A stretch of 64,000 nt of DNA. It comes from Steroidobacteraceae bacterium (GTDB lineage: Bacteria; Pseudomonadota; Gammaproteobacteria; Steroidobacterales; Steroidobacteraceae). How positions within the stretch are numbered: the first letter of the stretch is position 1; each line of letters starts with the position of its first letter. Made by a program: the position numbers and the translations under genes. Positions 7,714 through 16,425 of the stretch are shown here, piece by piece. The DNA lies in NCBI GenBank assembly GCA_025458905.1, contig JALORN010000006.1, positions 18,090 through 82,089 on the forward strand. Direction: 5' to 3'. The notes below the pieces were generated by a model that worked only from the letters and a program-made list of their open reading frames with translations, searched no databases and was not told the DNA's origin.

Positions 7714-9600
7714 ATGACGACCTATCGCGAGGCCTACGAAGACTGGCGCGCCGATCCACAGGGCTTCTGGATGCGCGCCGCCGGGACGATCGACTGGGTG
7801 CGTCCGCCCACGGTGGCAGGCGATGCCTCGCGCCCGCCCTCGCACCGCTGGTTTCCGGACGGCCGGCTGAACGCCTGCCACAACGCCGTCGACCGCCACG
7901 TCGCCGCCGGCCGCGGCGAGCAGGTCGCGCTGCTGCACGTCAGCGCGATGACCGGCCAGGAACAGCGCTTCACGTTCGGCGGGCTGCGCGACGAGGTCGC
8001 GCGCCTCGCCGGGGCCCTGCGCGCACTCGGCGTGGCCCGCGGCGACCGAGTCGTCATCTACATGCCGATGGTGCCCGAGGCGGTGTTCGCGATGCTCGCC
8101 TGCGCCCGCCTCGGCGCGATCCACTCGGTGGTGTTCGGCGGCTTCGCGGCACGCGAGCTCGCGATGCGCATCGACGACGCGCGCCCGGTGCTGCTGCTGA
8201 CCGCCTCCTGCGGCCTCGAGCCCGGCCGCGTCGTCGACTACAAGGCGCTGCTCGATCGCGCGCTCGAGCTCGCGAGCCATCGCCCGGCGCATTGCCTGGT
8301 GCTGCAGCGCCCGCAGCTGCAGGTGGCGCTCGAACCCGGGCGCGACCTCGACTGGCGGCAGGCCGTCGACGCCGCGCAGCCCGCCGACTGCGTGCCCGTC
8401 GGGTCGACCGACCCGCTGTACATCCTCTATACGTCCGGGACCACCGGGAAGCCCAAGGGAGTCGTGCGCGACACCGGCGGCTACCTGGTCGCGCTCGACT
8501 GGTCGATGCGCCACGTCTACGGCGCACGGCCCGGCGAGGTCTACTGGGCAGCCTCCGACATCGGCTGGGTGGTCGGCCATTCATACATCGTCTATGGCCC
8601 GCTGGTGCACGGCTGCACCACGCTGATGTACGAGGGCAAGCCGGTCGGAACGCCCGACGCCTCGGCCTACTGGCGGATCGTCGAGCGCCACCGCGTGCGC
8701 ACCCTGTTCACCGCACCGACCGCGATCCGCGCGATCAAGCGCGAGGATCCGGCGGGCGAGAAGATGCGCGCCCACGACACCGGCAGCCTGCGCGCCCTGT
8801 TCCTCGCCGGCGAGCGCGCCGATCCCGACACGGTGCAGTGGGCCGCCGCGCAGTTGAAGGTCCCGGTGATCGACCACTGGTGGCAGACCGAGACCGGCTG
8901 GCCGATGGCGGCGAACTGTCTAGGCATCGAGATGCTGCCCGTGAAGCCCGGCAGCCCGACCCGCCCCGTGCCCGGGTACGAGATCGTCGTCCTCGATGCG
9001 GCCGGCGAGTCGCTGCCGGCGGGTACCCAGGGCGCGCTGGCCGTGCGCCTGCCGCTGCCGCCCGGGAGCCTGCCGACGTTGTGGAACGACGACGAAGGGT
9101 ATCGGCGCGCCTACCTCGCCGAGCACCCGGGCTACTACACCACCGGCGACGGCGGCTACCTCGATGCCGACGGCTACGTGTTCGTGATGGGCCGCACCGA
9201 CGACGTGATCAACGTCGCCGGTCACCGCCTCTCGACCGGCGAGTTCGAGGAGGTGCTGGCGGCGCACCCGCAGGTCGCCGAGTGCGCCGTGGTCGGCGTC
9301 GCCGACGAGCTCAAGGGCACGGTGCCGGTCGGCCTCGTGGTGCTGAAGGCGGGCGTGCAGGCCGACCCGCAGGCGCTCGAGCGCGAGCTGGTCGCGAGGA
9401 TCCGCGACGAAGTCGGGCCGGTCGCGAGCTTCCATCGTTGCCTGGTCGTGCAGCGGCTGCCGAAGACCCGCTCCGGCAAGGTGCTGCGCGCCACGATGCG
9501 CGCGATCGCCGACGGCCGCGACTACGCGGTGCCGGCGACGATCGAGGATCCGGCGGTGCTCGGCGAGATCGCGTCTGCCTTCGGTCGCGCCGCGGGCTGA
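7714..9600 (+). CDS. Propionyl-/acetyl-CoA synthetase-like acyl-CoA ligase
   Basis: A 628-residue ANL-superfamily AMP-forming ligase of the acetyl-CoA/propionyl-CoA synthetase branch. It carries the N-terminal ACAS-type segment (YREAYEDWRADPQGFWMRAA), the SVVFGGFAARELAMRIDDA block, the P-loop YTSGTTGKPKGVV, the HWWQTETGWP A5-type motif, the TGDGG motif, and the C-terminal TRSGKVLRATMR with the adenylation Lys. Full-length features make it closest to PrpE-type enzymes. The neighbouring GMC oxidoreductase and transporter suggest it activates a short-chain acid formed or imported by that operon. Exact acyl specificity is uncertain, so no gene symbol is given. Confidence 0.88.
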   Translation: MTTYREAYEDWRADPQGFWMRAAGTIDWVRPPTVAGDASRPPSHRWFPDGRLNACHNAVDRHVAAGRGEQVALLHVSAMTGQEQRFTFGGLRDEVARLAGALRALGVARGDRVVIYMPMVPEAVFAMLACARLGAIHSVVFGGFAARELAMRIDDARPVLLLTASCGLEPGRVVDYKALLDRALELASHRPAHCLVLQRPQLQVALEPGRDLDWRQAVDAAQPADCVPVGSTDPLYILYTSGTTGKPKGVVRDTGGYLVALDWSMRHVYGARPGEVYWAASDIGWVVGHSYIVYGPLVHGCTTLMYEGKPVGTPDASAYWRIVERHRVRTLFTAPTAIRAIKREDPAGEKMRAHDTGSLRALFLAGERADPDTVQWAAAQLKVPVIDHWWQTETGWPMAANCLGIEMLPVKPGSPTRPVPGYEIVVLDAAGESLPAGTQGALAVRLPLPPGSLPTLWNDDEGYRRAYLAEHPGYYTTGDGGYLDADGYVFVMGRTDDVINVAGHRLSTGEFEEVLAAHPQVAECAVVGVADELKGTVPVGLVVLKAGVQADPQALERELVARIRDEVGPVASFHRCLVVQRLPKTRSGKVLRATMRAIADGRDYAVPATIEDPAVLGEIASAFGRAAG

Positions 9601-9624
9601 AAGCCGGGCGCGGCCGCAGGCCCG

Positions 9625-10608
9625 TCAGTGCCCGAGTTCGACGTCGAGGCCCACGCCGCGCGCGACCGCGGTCTCGTATACGAGGTGCGCCGCCGCCAGG
9701 TCCTGTGAGGTGACGCCGAGCGACTTGTACAGCGTGACGTCCGCGGCCGACTCGCGCCCGGCGACGCGGCCCAGCAGCACCTCGCCGATCTCGCCACGGA
9801 CGTGCTGCGCGGTGACCAGGCCGTCGCGGATCGCGGCCAGCAGCTCGCCCGCCGCGGCCATCGCCGCCTCGCGGTAGTCGACGTAGAAGCGGCTGCGGCG
9901 CACGACCTCGCCGTCGGCCTCGGCGGTGGTCGGCACGGCGGAGCCCACCAGGTTCACGTGCTGGCCGGGCACGAGCCACTCGCCGCGCAGCACCGGGGTG
10001 GCGGCCGAGGTCACGGTGCAGATCACGTCCGCCGCGGCGACCGCGGCGGCGAGGTCGCCGACCGGCTCGACCTGCCGGCCATGGCGCGAGGACATGCGCG
10101 CGGCGAACGCCGCCGCGCGGCCCGGGTCGCGGCCCCAGGCGCGGATCGTCCCGAAGGCGCGCACCTCGCGCAGCGCTGCGAGATGGTGCTCGGCCTCCTC
10201 GCCGCAGCCGACCAGCAGCAGCGACTGCGCATCGGGTCGTGCGAGCGCGTCGGTGGCCATCGCCGTGGTCGAGGCGGTGCGGATCGCGGTCAGCATGCCG
10301 CCGTCGAGCAGCGCGAGCGGCAGCCCCTCGGCCGCGTCGAACAGCATCACCGCGCCGACGTGGCTGCCGTGTGCCGCGCCGGGCGCGCGCGGGAACTTGC
10401 TGACGATCTTGACGCCGAAGCCCGCCGGGTCCGAGAGGTAGCCCGGCATCAGGCCGAGCTTGCCCTGGGTGCCGGGCACGTTCATGAACTGGCGCAACGG
10501 CAGCACGACGGCGCGTTCCGAGGTGCGGCGCATCGCCTCGCGCATGGCGCCGATGCAGGCAGAGTAGGGCAGCAGTCGCGCGATGTCGGAAGCGGTCAGG
10601 ATGCGCAT
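9625..10608 (-). CDS. Ornithine cyclodeaminase / mu-crystallin family protein
   Basis: A 327-residue NAD(P)-binding enzyme of the OCD/mu-crystallin family. The N-terminal substrate domain is MRILTASDIARLL..., the segment LLDGGMLTAIRTASTTAMA is strongly family-typical, and the Rossmann motif is LLLVGCGEEAEHHLAAL. The C-terminal domain contains GRVAGRESAADVTLYKSLG. Members include ornithine cyclodeaminase, alanine dehydrogenase and ketimine reductase activities, and the sequence alone does not choose among them. It ends 24 bp from the convergent ligase gene, and a cupin and a hydrolase gene lie upstream on the same strand. Confidence 0.88.
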   Translation of the reverse strand: MRILTASDIARLLPYSACIGAMREAMRRTSERAVVLPLRQFMNVPGTQGKLGLMPGYLSDPAGFGVKIVSKFPRAPGAAHGSHVGAVMLFDAAEGLPLALLDGGMLTAIRTASTTAMATDALARPDAQSLLLVGCGEEAEHHLAALREVRAFGTIRAWGRDPGRAAAFAARMSSRHGRQVEPVGDLAAAVAAADVICTVTSAATPVLRGEWLVPGQHVNLVGSAVPTTAEADGEVVRRSRFYVDYREAAMAAAGELLAAIRDGLVTAQHVRGEIGEVLLGRVAGRESAADVTLYKSLGVTSQDLAAAHLVYETAVARGVGLDVELGH

Positions 10609-10677
10609 CGACGGTGTCTCAGGGCGGTGGCGGGCGGTCGCGGCAGGTCCGGCCGGGCGGCGTGGCGGGGGCGCGCC

Positions 10678-11178
10678 TCACGCCTGCCGCGGCGGCACGA
10701 ACTTCAGCCGCCGCTGGATCTCGGCGACGTCGGCCGGGCGGTCGAACGGCTCGGGCATCGCCTCGCCGGCGGCACGGGGCCGGCCGATCGCGCGCATCCA
10801 GTCCTCGAGCCCGGGCGGCAGGAACACCCAGAACAGCACCATGTCGGTGCTGCCGGTGTTCTCGAGGCGATGACGGGCGTAGCGGCCGAACAGCACCGTC
10901 GAGCCCGGCGACAGCGGCGTCACCTCGCCCTCGATGTCGACGATGCCGGTGCCGGCGTGCACGAAGATCAGCTCGTGGTTCTGGCGGTGGCCATGCTCGC
11001 GGATGTGGCAGCCCGGCGGCAGCAGCTGCGTGCCGACCGAGAAGGTGTCGAACGGCATGTTCTCGGGCGTGAGCTTCAGCGTGACGTAGCCGCGCGAGGG
11101 CAGGGGCTGCCACAGCGACTCGCCCTCCTCGGGGCCGAGCACCACCGCCTGCGGTCGGTCGAACGGGGTCGTGGGCAT
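10678..11178 (-). CDS. Cupin domain protein
   Basis: A 166-residue single-domain cupin. The conserved barrel holds the metal-binding stretch PGCHIREHGHRQNHELIFVH (motif 1, HxH plus E) and the second motif GSTVLFGRYARHRLEN. It is probably a small metal-dependent dioxygenase, isomerase or sensor in the pathway encoded around it. The start is the ATG at 11178; the frame stays open upstream into the hydrolase gene but that part has no family likeness. It lies 69 bp upstream of the OCD-family gene and 26 bp downstream of the hydrolase, all leftward. Confidence 0.82.
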   Translation of the reverse strand: MPTTPFDRPQAVVLGPEEGESLWQPLPSRGYVTLKLTPENMPFDTFSVGTQLLPPGCHIREHGHRQNHELIFVHAGTGIVDIEGEVTPLSPGSTVLFGRYARHRLENTGSTDMVLFWVFLPPGLEDWMRAIGRPRAAGEAMPEPFDRPADVAEIQRRLKFVPPRQA

Positions 11179-11204
11179 GGATCGGGCTCCGGAATGGCTG
11201 CAGT

Positions 11205-12029
11205 TCAGGCCGCTGCCTGCGCCTGCGACTCGAGGAAGCCGAGGATGCGCGCGTTGTAGGCGTCCGTCACGGTCATCGGGCAGAAGTGCCCGCCCTCGGG
11301 CAGCACTTCGAGCCGTGCACCGGGGATCCGCTGCGCGAGTTCCTCGGACATGCCGGGCGGCGTGAGCTGGTCGTCGCGCGCGCAGATCACCATCGTGGGC
11401 GTGCGGATCTCGCCGAGCCGCCAGCGCAGGTCGTGCGTCATCACGGCGTTGAGGCGCCCGAGCTCGATCTCGAGGCCGGGGAACTCGGCGAGCCGGGTGC
11501 GAAAATAGTCCTCGGTCGACTTGAAGCGCGGGCCGAGCCACCACGCCGGCGAGGCGAGCAGGGTGCCGACCATCAGGTAGTTCAGTGCGCCCGAGTTGAC
11601 CAGCACGTCGCGGCGGGTGTGGAAGGTCTGCACGAACAACGGCGTCGGCCCGCCCCAGCTCGCGCTCAGCACCAGCGATTTCAGCCGCTCGGGCGCGCGC
11701 AGCGCGACGTGCTGGCCGATCGCGCCGCCGGTGGAGTGGCCGACGAGGTGCGCGCGCTCGAGGCCGAGCGCGTCCATCAGGCGCAGCAGGTCGTCGGCGA
11801 GCTCGCGCGCGCTCGACACCAGCGGCGCCGGGCCCGAGCGGCCGACCCCGCGATGGTCGTGCAGGATCACGCGGAAATGCCGCGCCAGCGGCTCGACCTG
11901 CGCACTCCAGAACCGGCCGCTGCCGCCGAGGCCCGCGACCAGCAGCAGCGGCTCGCCGGCGCCGTGCTCCTCGACGTGCAGCTCGTATCCGTTGATCGCG
12001 ACCCGGCGGCCGCCCGCGACGTCGTTCAT
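11205..12029 (-). CDS. Alpha/beta hydrolase
   Basis: A 274-residue alpha/beta-hydrolase-fold enzyme. The oxyanion region is LLLVAGLGGSGRFW, the strand-4 motif is ILHDHRGVGRSG, the nucleophile elbow GHSTGG supplies Ser, the acid Asp lies in ICARDDQLTP, and the catalytic His is in EGGHFCPM. The architecture resembles 3-oxoadipate enol-lactonase-like and meta-cleavage-product-hydrolase-like families. It sits 10 bp downstream of the aldehyde dehydrogenase gene, and the four leftward genes from 13530 to 9625 look like one catabolic operon. The substrate is not known. Confidence 0.85.
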   Translation of the reverse strand: MNDVAGGRRVAINGYELHVEEHGAGEPLLLVAGLGGSGRFWSAQVEPLARHFRVILHDHRGVGRSGPAPLVSSARELADDLLRLMDALGLERAHLVGHSTGGAIGQHVALRAPERLKSLVLSASWGGPTPLFVQTFHTRRDVLVNSGALNYLMVGTLLASPAWWLGPRFKSTEDYFRTRLAEFPGLEIELGRLNAVMTHDLRWRLGEIRTPTMVICARDDQLTPPGMSEELAQRIPGARLEVLPEGGHFCPMTVTDAYNARILGFLESQAQAAA

Positions 12030-12039
12030 CGGTGCTGCC

Positions 12040-13530
12040 TCACCACGTGATCGTGACGGCCTTGGTCTTGAGGTAGAGCTCGAGGCCCTCCTCGCCGAAC
12101 TCGCGGCCCCATCCCGACTGGCGATTGCCGCCGAAGGGCATGGTCGGGTCCATGGCCGCGTGCACGTTGACCCCGACCTGGCCGGCGTCGATCAGCCGCA
12201 CCATGCGGTGGGCGGTCGCGAGGTCGCGGGTCCAGACGCTGCCCGAGAGGCCGTAGACCGTGTCGTTCGCCTGCGCGGCGATCGCCTCGAGGTCGCCGTC
12301 GGCGAAGGTCTGGATCGCGATGACCGGGCCGAAGATCTCCTCGCGCACGATGGTCATGTCGGGGCGGCAGTCGGTGAAGACGGTCGGCTCGAAGAACCAG
12401 CCCGCCTCGCGCGGGCGGCGGCCGCCGGTCAGCAGGCGCGCGCCCTCGGGCTGCGCGGTCGCGACCAGGCGCTCGATCCGGTCGCGCTGCTCGCGCGAGA
12501 TCACCGGCCCGATCATGGTCCCCGGCTCGAAGCCGCCGCCGATCGCCATGTTGCGGGCGAACGCCGCCACGCCCTCGGCCACCTCGCGCGCGATCTTCTC
12601 GTGGACGAACACGCGGCTGCCGCAGACGCAGTTCTGGCCCTGCAGCAGGAAGCCCGCCATCGCGATGCCGGGGATCGCCTGCGCGAGGTCGGCGTCCGGG
12701 AACACCACGACCGGCGACTTGCCGCCGAGCTCGAGCGAGACGCGCTTCAGGTTGCCCGCGGCCGCGTGCACGATCAGGCGGCCGACCTCGGTCGAGCCGG
12801 TGAAGGCGATCTTGTCGACCCCGGGGTGCGCGGCGAGCGCGGCGCCGGCGGTCTCGCCGAGCCCCGTCACCACGTTGAACACGCCGGGCGGCACGCCCGC
12901 CTCGGTCGCGAGCTCGGCGAGCAGCAGCGCCGCGAGCGGGGCCTGCTCCGCGGGCTTCAGCACCAGGGTGCAGCCGGCCGCGAGCGCCGGTGCGATCTTC
13001 AGCATCTCCATGCCGAAGGAGTAGTTCCAGGGCGTGATCGCGCCGACCACGCCCACCGGCTCGCGCAGCGTGTAGGCCTGCAGCTCGCCCGGGCGCTTGC
13101 CCATGCCGGCCGAGGGCAGGGTGCGGCCGGCGATCTTCGACACCCAGCCGGCGTAGTAGCGCAGGAACTGCGAGCAGAACGGCGCGGTGGACTCGGCGAT
13201 CGCGCGCGGCATGCCGTTGTCCAGCACGGCGAGCTCGGTGAACTGGCGCGCGCGCGCGTCGCACAGCCGCGAGAACTCCAGCAGGATCCGGGTGCGCTCG
13301 TCGGCGGTCAGCCTCGACCAGGGGCCGTGCAGCGCACGGCGCGCGGCGGCGACGGCGCGGTCGACGTCGGCGGCCTCGCCGAGCGCGATGCTCGAGATCG
13401 GCAGGCCGGTCGCGGGGTCGGTGACCTCGAGGGTCGCGGGCCGGGCGGGCGGCTGCGCCGCGCCGTCGACGTAGAGCGCATGCCGGCGCGCGAGGAAGGC
13501 GCGCGTCTCGGGGGCGAGGTCCGGTGTCAT
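12040..13530 (-). CDS. NAD(P)-dependent aldehyde dehydrogenase
   Basis: A 496-residue ALDH-superfamily enzyme oxidising an aldehyde to the acid. The Asn-containing stretch is AITPWNYSF, the general base Glu lies in SLELGGKSP, the nucleophile Cys301 is in GQNCVCGSR, and EEIFGPVIAIQTF and MPFGGNRQSGWGRE complete the core. Start ATG at 13530 gives standard family length. It leads the leftward group ALDH-hydrolase-cupin-OCD. Similarity to betaine-aldehyde- and vanillin-type dehydrogenases is general and the substrate is open. Confidence 0.9.
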   Translation of the reverse strand: MTPDLAPETRAFLARRHALYVDGAAQPPARPATLEVTDPATGLPISSIALGEAADVDRAVAAARRALHGPWSRLTADERTRILLEFSRLCDARARQFTELAVLDNGMPRAIAESTAPFCSQFLRYYAGWVSKIAGRTLPSAGMGKRPGELQAYTLREPVGVVGAITPWNYSFGMEMLKIAPALAAGCTLVLKPAEQAPLAALLLAELATEAGVPPGVFNVVTGLGETAGAALAAHPGVDKIAFTGSTEVGRLIVHAAAGNLKRVSLELGGKSPVVVFPDADLAQAIPGIAMAGFLLQGQNCVCGSRVFVHEKIAREVAEGVAAFARNMAIGGGFEPGTMIGPVISREQRDRIERLVATAQPEGARLLTGGRRPREAGWFFEPTVFTDCRPDMTIVREEIFGPVIAIQTFADGDLEAIAAQANDTVYGLSGSVWTRDLATAHRMVRLIDAGQVGVNVHAAMDPTMPFGGNRQSGWGREFGEEGLELYLKTKAVTITW

Positions 13531-13692
13531 CGATGCTCCGGCGACGGTGGGTGGAGCCGGATTGTCCCGGGCCCTCGCGCGACCCGGCCAATGCTTTGCA
13601 GGAGCGGCGCGATACAGGGGACGCATGGCGGCGCAGCGCGCGCGGGGTAGGATGGAGACGGTCCGGGTCCCGCTGCCCCAAGGAGCCACACC

Positions 13693-14754
13693 ATGATCGA
13701 TCGAGGCCGCGTCGGCCTTTTGCCGCGCCCCCCGTCGCTCGAGGCCGAGAGTTACCTCGGCTTCATGGAGAGCCTGCGCAACCACGCGATCCGCGGCATC
13801 TTCCCCGCGGTCGCCGGCGATGCCGAGGCGGCGCGCGATCGCGCCGGCGGCGCCACCGCCAGCCTGCGCGACTTCGTGCGCGAGGCCGATGCCGTGCCGC
13901 GCATCGCGGCCTGGAAGCGGCTGATGCGCAGCCAGCAGCAGTCCACCTGGGGGCGCCTGTTCGAGGCGTATCGCGCCGACGCCGCGGCCTTCGAAGCCGA
14001 ACTCGACGCGGCCGAGCGCGCCCGTCCCGGGCGACTGCAGCGCGATCCGGCTTTCGAGGTGCCGCGCTACGCGAGCCTCGACATCCACCTGCAGCCCGGT
14101 GGCTACGTCGGCGACCCGCTCGCCGGCTTCGTGTTCCACCACGGCACCAAGGTGTTCTACCAGGGTGACAACGACCAGGACGAGCTGCATCGCCAGGTCG
14201 TCGACATGGTGCGCGTGCCGGACGACGGGGTGGTGCGCCACGTCCTCGACGTCGGCTGCTCGATCGGCCAGTGCACGACCGCGCTCAAGCAGCGTTTCCC
14301 GCAGGCCGAGGTCACGGGCCTCGACGTCGGGCTGCCGCTGCTGCGCTATGCGAACAAGCGCGCCCACGACCTCGGCATCGACGTCGGCTTCGTGCACGGG
14401 CTCGCCGAGGACACGCGCCTGCCCGGCGCCAGCCAGGACGTGGTGCTCTGCTACATCCTGTTCCACGAGGTGCCCTCGCGGCTGTTCGTGCCGATCCTGC
14501 GCGAGCTGCACCGGGTGCTGCGCCCGGGCGGCGCGCTGACGATCGTCGATGCGCCGAACGCGCGCGAGTTCCCCGCCGGCAATGCGCTGTGGCTGGAGTT
14601 CGATGCGAAGTACAACTGCGAGCCGTACTCGCCGGCCTTCGTCGCCAGTGACCTCGGTGCGCTGCTCGGCGAGGCAGGCTTCGAAGTCACCTCGCAGGGC
14701 CCGACGCCGACCTTCCTGTGGTGCACCACGGCGCGCAAGGCGCCGGCCGCCTGA
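13693..14754 (+). CDS. SAM-dependent methyltransferase
   Basis: A 353-residue protein with a class I methyltransferase domain in its C-terminal two-thirds. Motif I is HVLDVGCSIGQCTTAL, followed by the acidic strand-2 end VTGLDVG and post-I VLCYILFHEV, with LRPGGALTIVDAPN as motif III. The N-terminal ~150 residues are a separate, mostly helical region of unknown role. ATG at 13693 follows AAGGAG. Divergent from the ALDH gene across 162 bp, it heads a rightward group with two flavoenzymes. The substrate may be a small phenolic or lipid, but nothing in the sequence settles this. Confidence 0.82.
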   Translation: MIDRGRVGLLPRPPSLEAESYLGFMESLRNHAIRGIFPAVAGDAEAARDRAGGATASLRDFVREADAVPRIAAWKRLMRSQQQSTWGRLFEAYRADAAAFEAELDAAERARPGRLQRDPAFEVPRYASLDIHLQPGGYVGDPLAGFVFHHGTKVFYQGDNDQDELHRQVVDMVRVPDDGVVRHVLDVGCSIGQCTTALKQRFPQAEVTGLDVGLPLLRYANKRAHDLGIDVGFVHGLAEDTRLPGASQDVVLCYILFHEVPSRLFVPILRELHRVLRPGGALTIVDAPNAREFPAGNALWLEFDAKYNCEPYSPAFVASDLGALLGEAGFEVTSQGPTPTFLWCTTARKAPAA

Positions 14755-14823
14755 GGTGGCGCGCCGCAGCCGCCCCGGGCGTGCGCCTCCCGTGATGAGC
14801 GCCGCCACGACGGGGACACCACG

Positions 14824-16425
14824 GTGAGCGGGCCTGGCGTGGCCGCCCCTGGCGTCGGCGAGGAGCAGCGCCTGCTCGCGGCGCTGCGCGCCTGCCTGGG
14901 CGAGGCGCAGGTCTCGACCGCCGCGGACGAGCGACGCCGGCTGTCGCAGGACGTCTATCGCGACGGCACCGTGCCGCTCGCGGTCGTGCGTCCCGGCTCG
15001 ACCGCCGAGGTCGCGGCGCTGGTGCGCCTCGCGCGCGAGCACGGTGTCGCGCTGTTCGCGCGCGGCGGCGGCATGTCCTACACCGATGCCTACCTGCCGG
15101 ACCGTGCGCGCTCGCTGATCGTCGACCTGCGGCGCCTCGACCGCATCCGCGAGATCCAGGTCGAGGACCTCTACGCCACGGTCGAGGCGGGCTGCACCTG
15201 GGCTGCGCTCGACGCCGCGCTCGCCCCGCACGGCCTGCGCGCGACCTTCTGGGGCCCGATGTCCGGCGCGATGGCGACCATCGGCGGCGGGATGTCACAG
15301 GGCGCGGCGACCTTCGGCTCGGGCCGCCACGGCACCTCCTCGTCGACGGCGCTCGCGTTCGAGGTGGTGCTCGGCGATGGCCGCGTGCTGCAGACCGGCC
15401 TCGCCGGCGCTCCGCACGACGCACCGTTCTTCCGTCACTACGGTCCCGACCTCACCGGGCTGTTCACGGCCGACGCCGGGGCACTCGGCATCAAGACGGC
15501 GGTCACGCTGCAGCTCGAGCCGCGTCCCGCCGCAGGCGCCGGGTTGTCGTTCGCGTTCCGCGACTTCGGGGCCCTGCGGCGCGCGGTCGGCGCGGTCGCG
15601 CGCGCCGGCCTGGCGAGCGAGATCTTCGGTGTCGAGACCGCGCTCGCACGGCTCGCCGCGGGCGATGCCGGCATCGAGGACGGCATCCGCGCGCTGTGGG
15701 CCGTCGGCAAGGCGCAGGGCGGGGCGCTGCAGGCGGTGTCGCGCATGGCGAAGATGGCGGTCGCGGGCCGCAGTTTCCTGTCGGACGCCCCCTGGACCGC
15801 GAACTTCCTCGCCGAGGCGGCCGATCGCGATGCGCTCGAGCGGCGCCTCGATGCGATCCGCGCGCTCGCGGCGCAGGGTGGCGAGGAAGTCGCGCCCACC
15901 ATGGCCGACGTGGTGCGTGCCACGCCGTTCCCGCCGCCGATGGTGCTCGGCCCCGGCGGGCGCCGGCTGCTGCCGCTGCACGTGCTGCTGCCGTACTCGC
16001 GCGTCGAGCCGTTCCACGAGGCGATGCTCGCGCTGCGTGCGGTCGAGGCCGAGGCGCTCGAGCGGCACCGCGTGCTGCTGTTCGTGGTGTTCGCCGGTGT
16101 CGGGGGCGGGTCGCTGCTGTACGAGCCCGTGATCTACTGGGAGGACGAGTGGAACGCGCTGCACCGCGCGACCATGCCCGCCGCCATGCTCGCGCAGATG
16201 AGCGAGGCCGCGCCGAACCCGGCGGGCCGCGCCTACGTCGAGCAGCTGCGGCGTCGCATCGTCGCGCTGATGCTCGAGCACCGTGGCGCGCACCTCCAGG
16301 TCGGCCGGGCCTATCCCTTCCTCGAGGGCCGCGAGGCGCCGCTGGTCGACCTGCTGCAGGCGCTCAAGCGGCAGCTGGACCCGGCGAACCTGGTCAATCC
16401 GGGCGCCCTCGGGCTGCCGCCGTGA
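14824..16425 (+). CDS. FAD-binding oxidase (PCMH-type / FAD-linked oxidase)
   Basis: A 533-residue flavoprotein of the vanillyl-alcohol-oxidase/glycolate-oxidase superfamily. The PCMH FAD domain spans roughly residues 55-235 with VRPGSTAEVAALVRLAREHG, FARGGGMSY and a Gly-rich SGAMATIGGGMSQGAATFG. The C-terminal cap and FAD-binding end is LDPANLVNPGALGL. The start codon is GTG at 14824. The stop overlaps the next start (GTGA, 16422-16425), so the two are translationally coupled. Members oxidise alcohols, hydroxy acids or phenols; the substrate is unassigned. Confidence 0.85.
   Translation: MSGPGVAAPGVGEEQRLLAALRACLGEAQVSTAADERRRLSQDVYRDGTVPLAVVRPGSTAEVAALVRLAREHGVALFARGGGMSYTDAYLPDRARSLIVDLRRLDRIREIQVEDLYATVEAGCTWAALDAALAPHGLRATFWGPMSGAMATIGGGMSQGAATFGSGRHGTSSSTALAFEVVLGDGRVLQTGLAGAPHDAPFFRHYGPDLTGLFTADAGALGIKTAVTLQLEPRPAAGAGLSFAFRDFGALRRAVGAVARAGLASEIFGVETALARLAAGDAGIEDGIRALWAVGKAQGGALQAVSRMAKMAVAGRSFLSDAPWTANFLAEAADRDALERRLDAIRALAAQGGEEVAPTMADVVRATPFPPPMVLGPGGRRLLPLHVLLPYSRVEPFHEAMLALRAVEAEALERHRVLLFVVFAGVGGGSLLYEPVIYWEDEWNALHRATMPAAMLAQMSEAAPNPAGRAYVEQLRRRIVALMLEHRGAHLQVGRAYPFLEGREAPLVDLLQALKRQLDPANLVNPGALGLPP

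Noticed and set aside
11596..13650. Long rightward open frame across the aldehyde dehydrogenase
   Set aside because: It is an antisense shadow with biased composition; the opposite strand has a full set of ALDH motifs.
13531..15231. Leftward open frame extending the aldehyde dehydrogenase upstream
   Set aside because: It is the shadow of the methyltransferase and FAD oxidase genes, and the ALDH family start fits ATG 13530.
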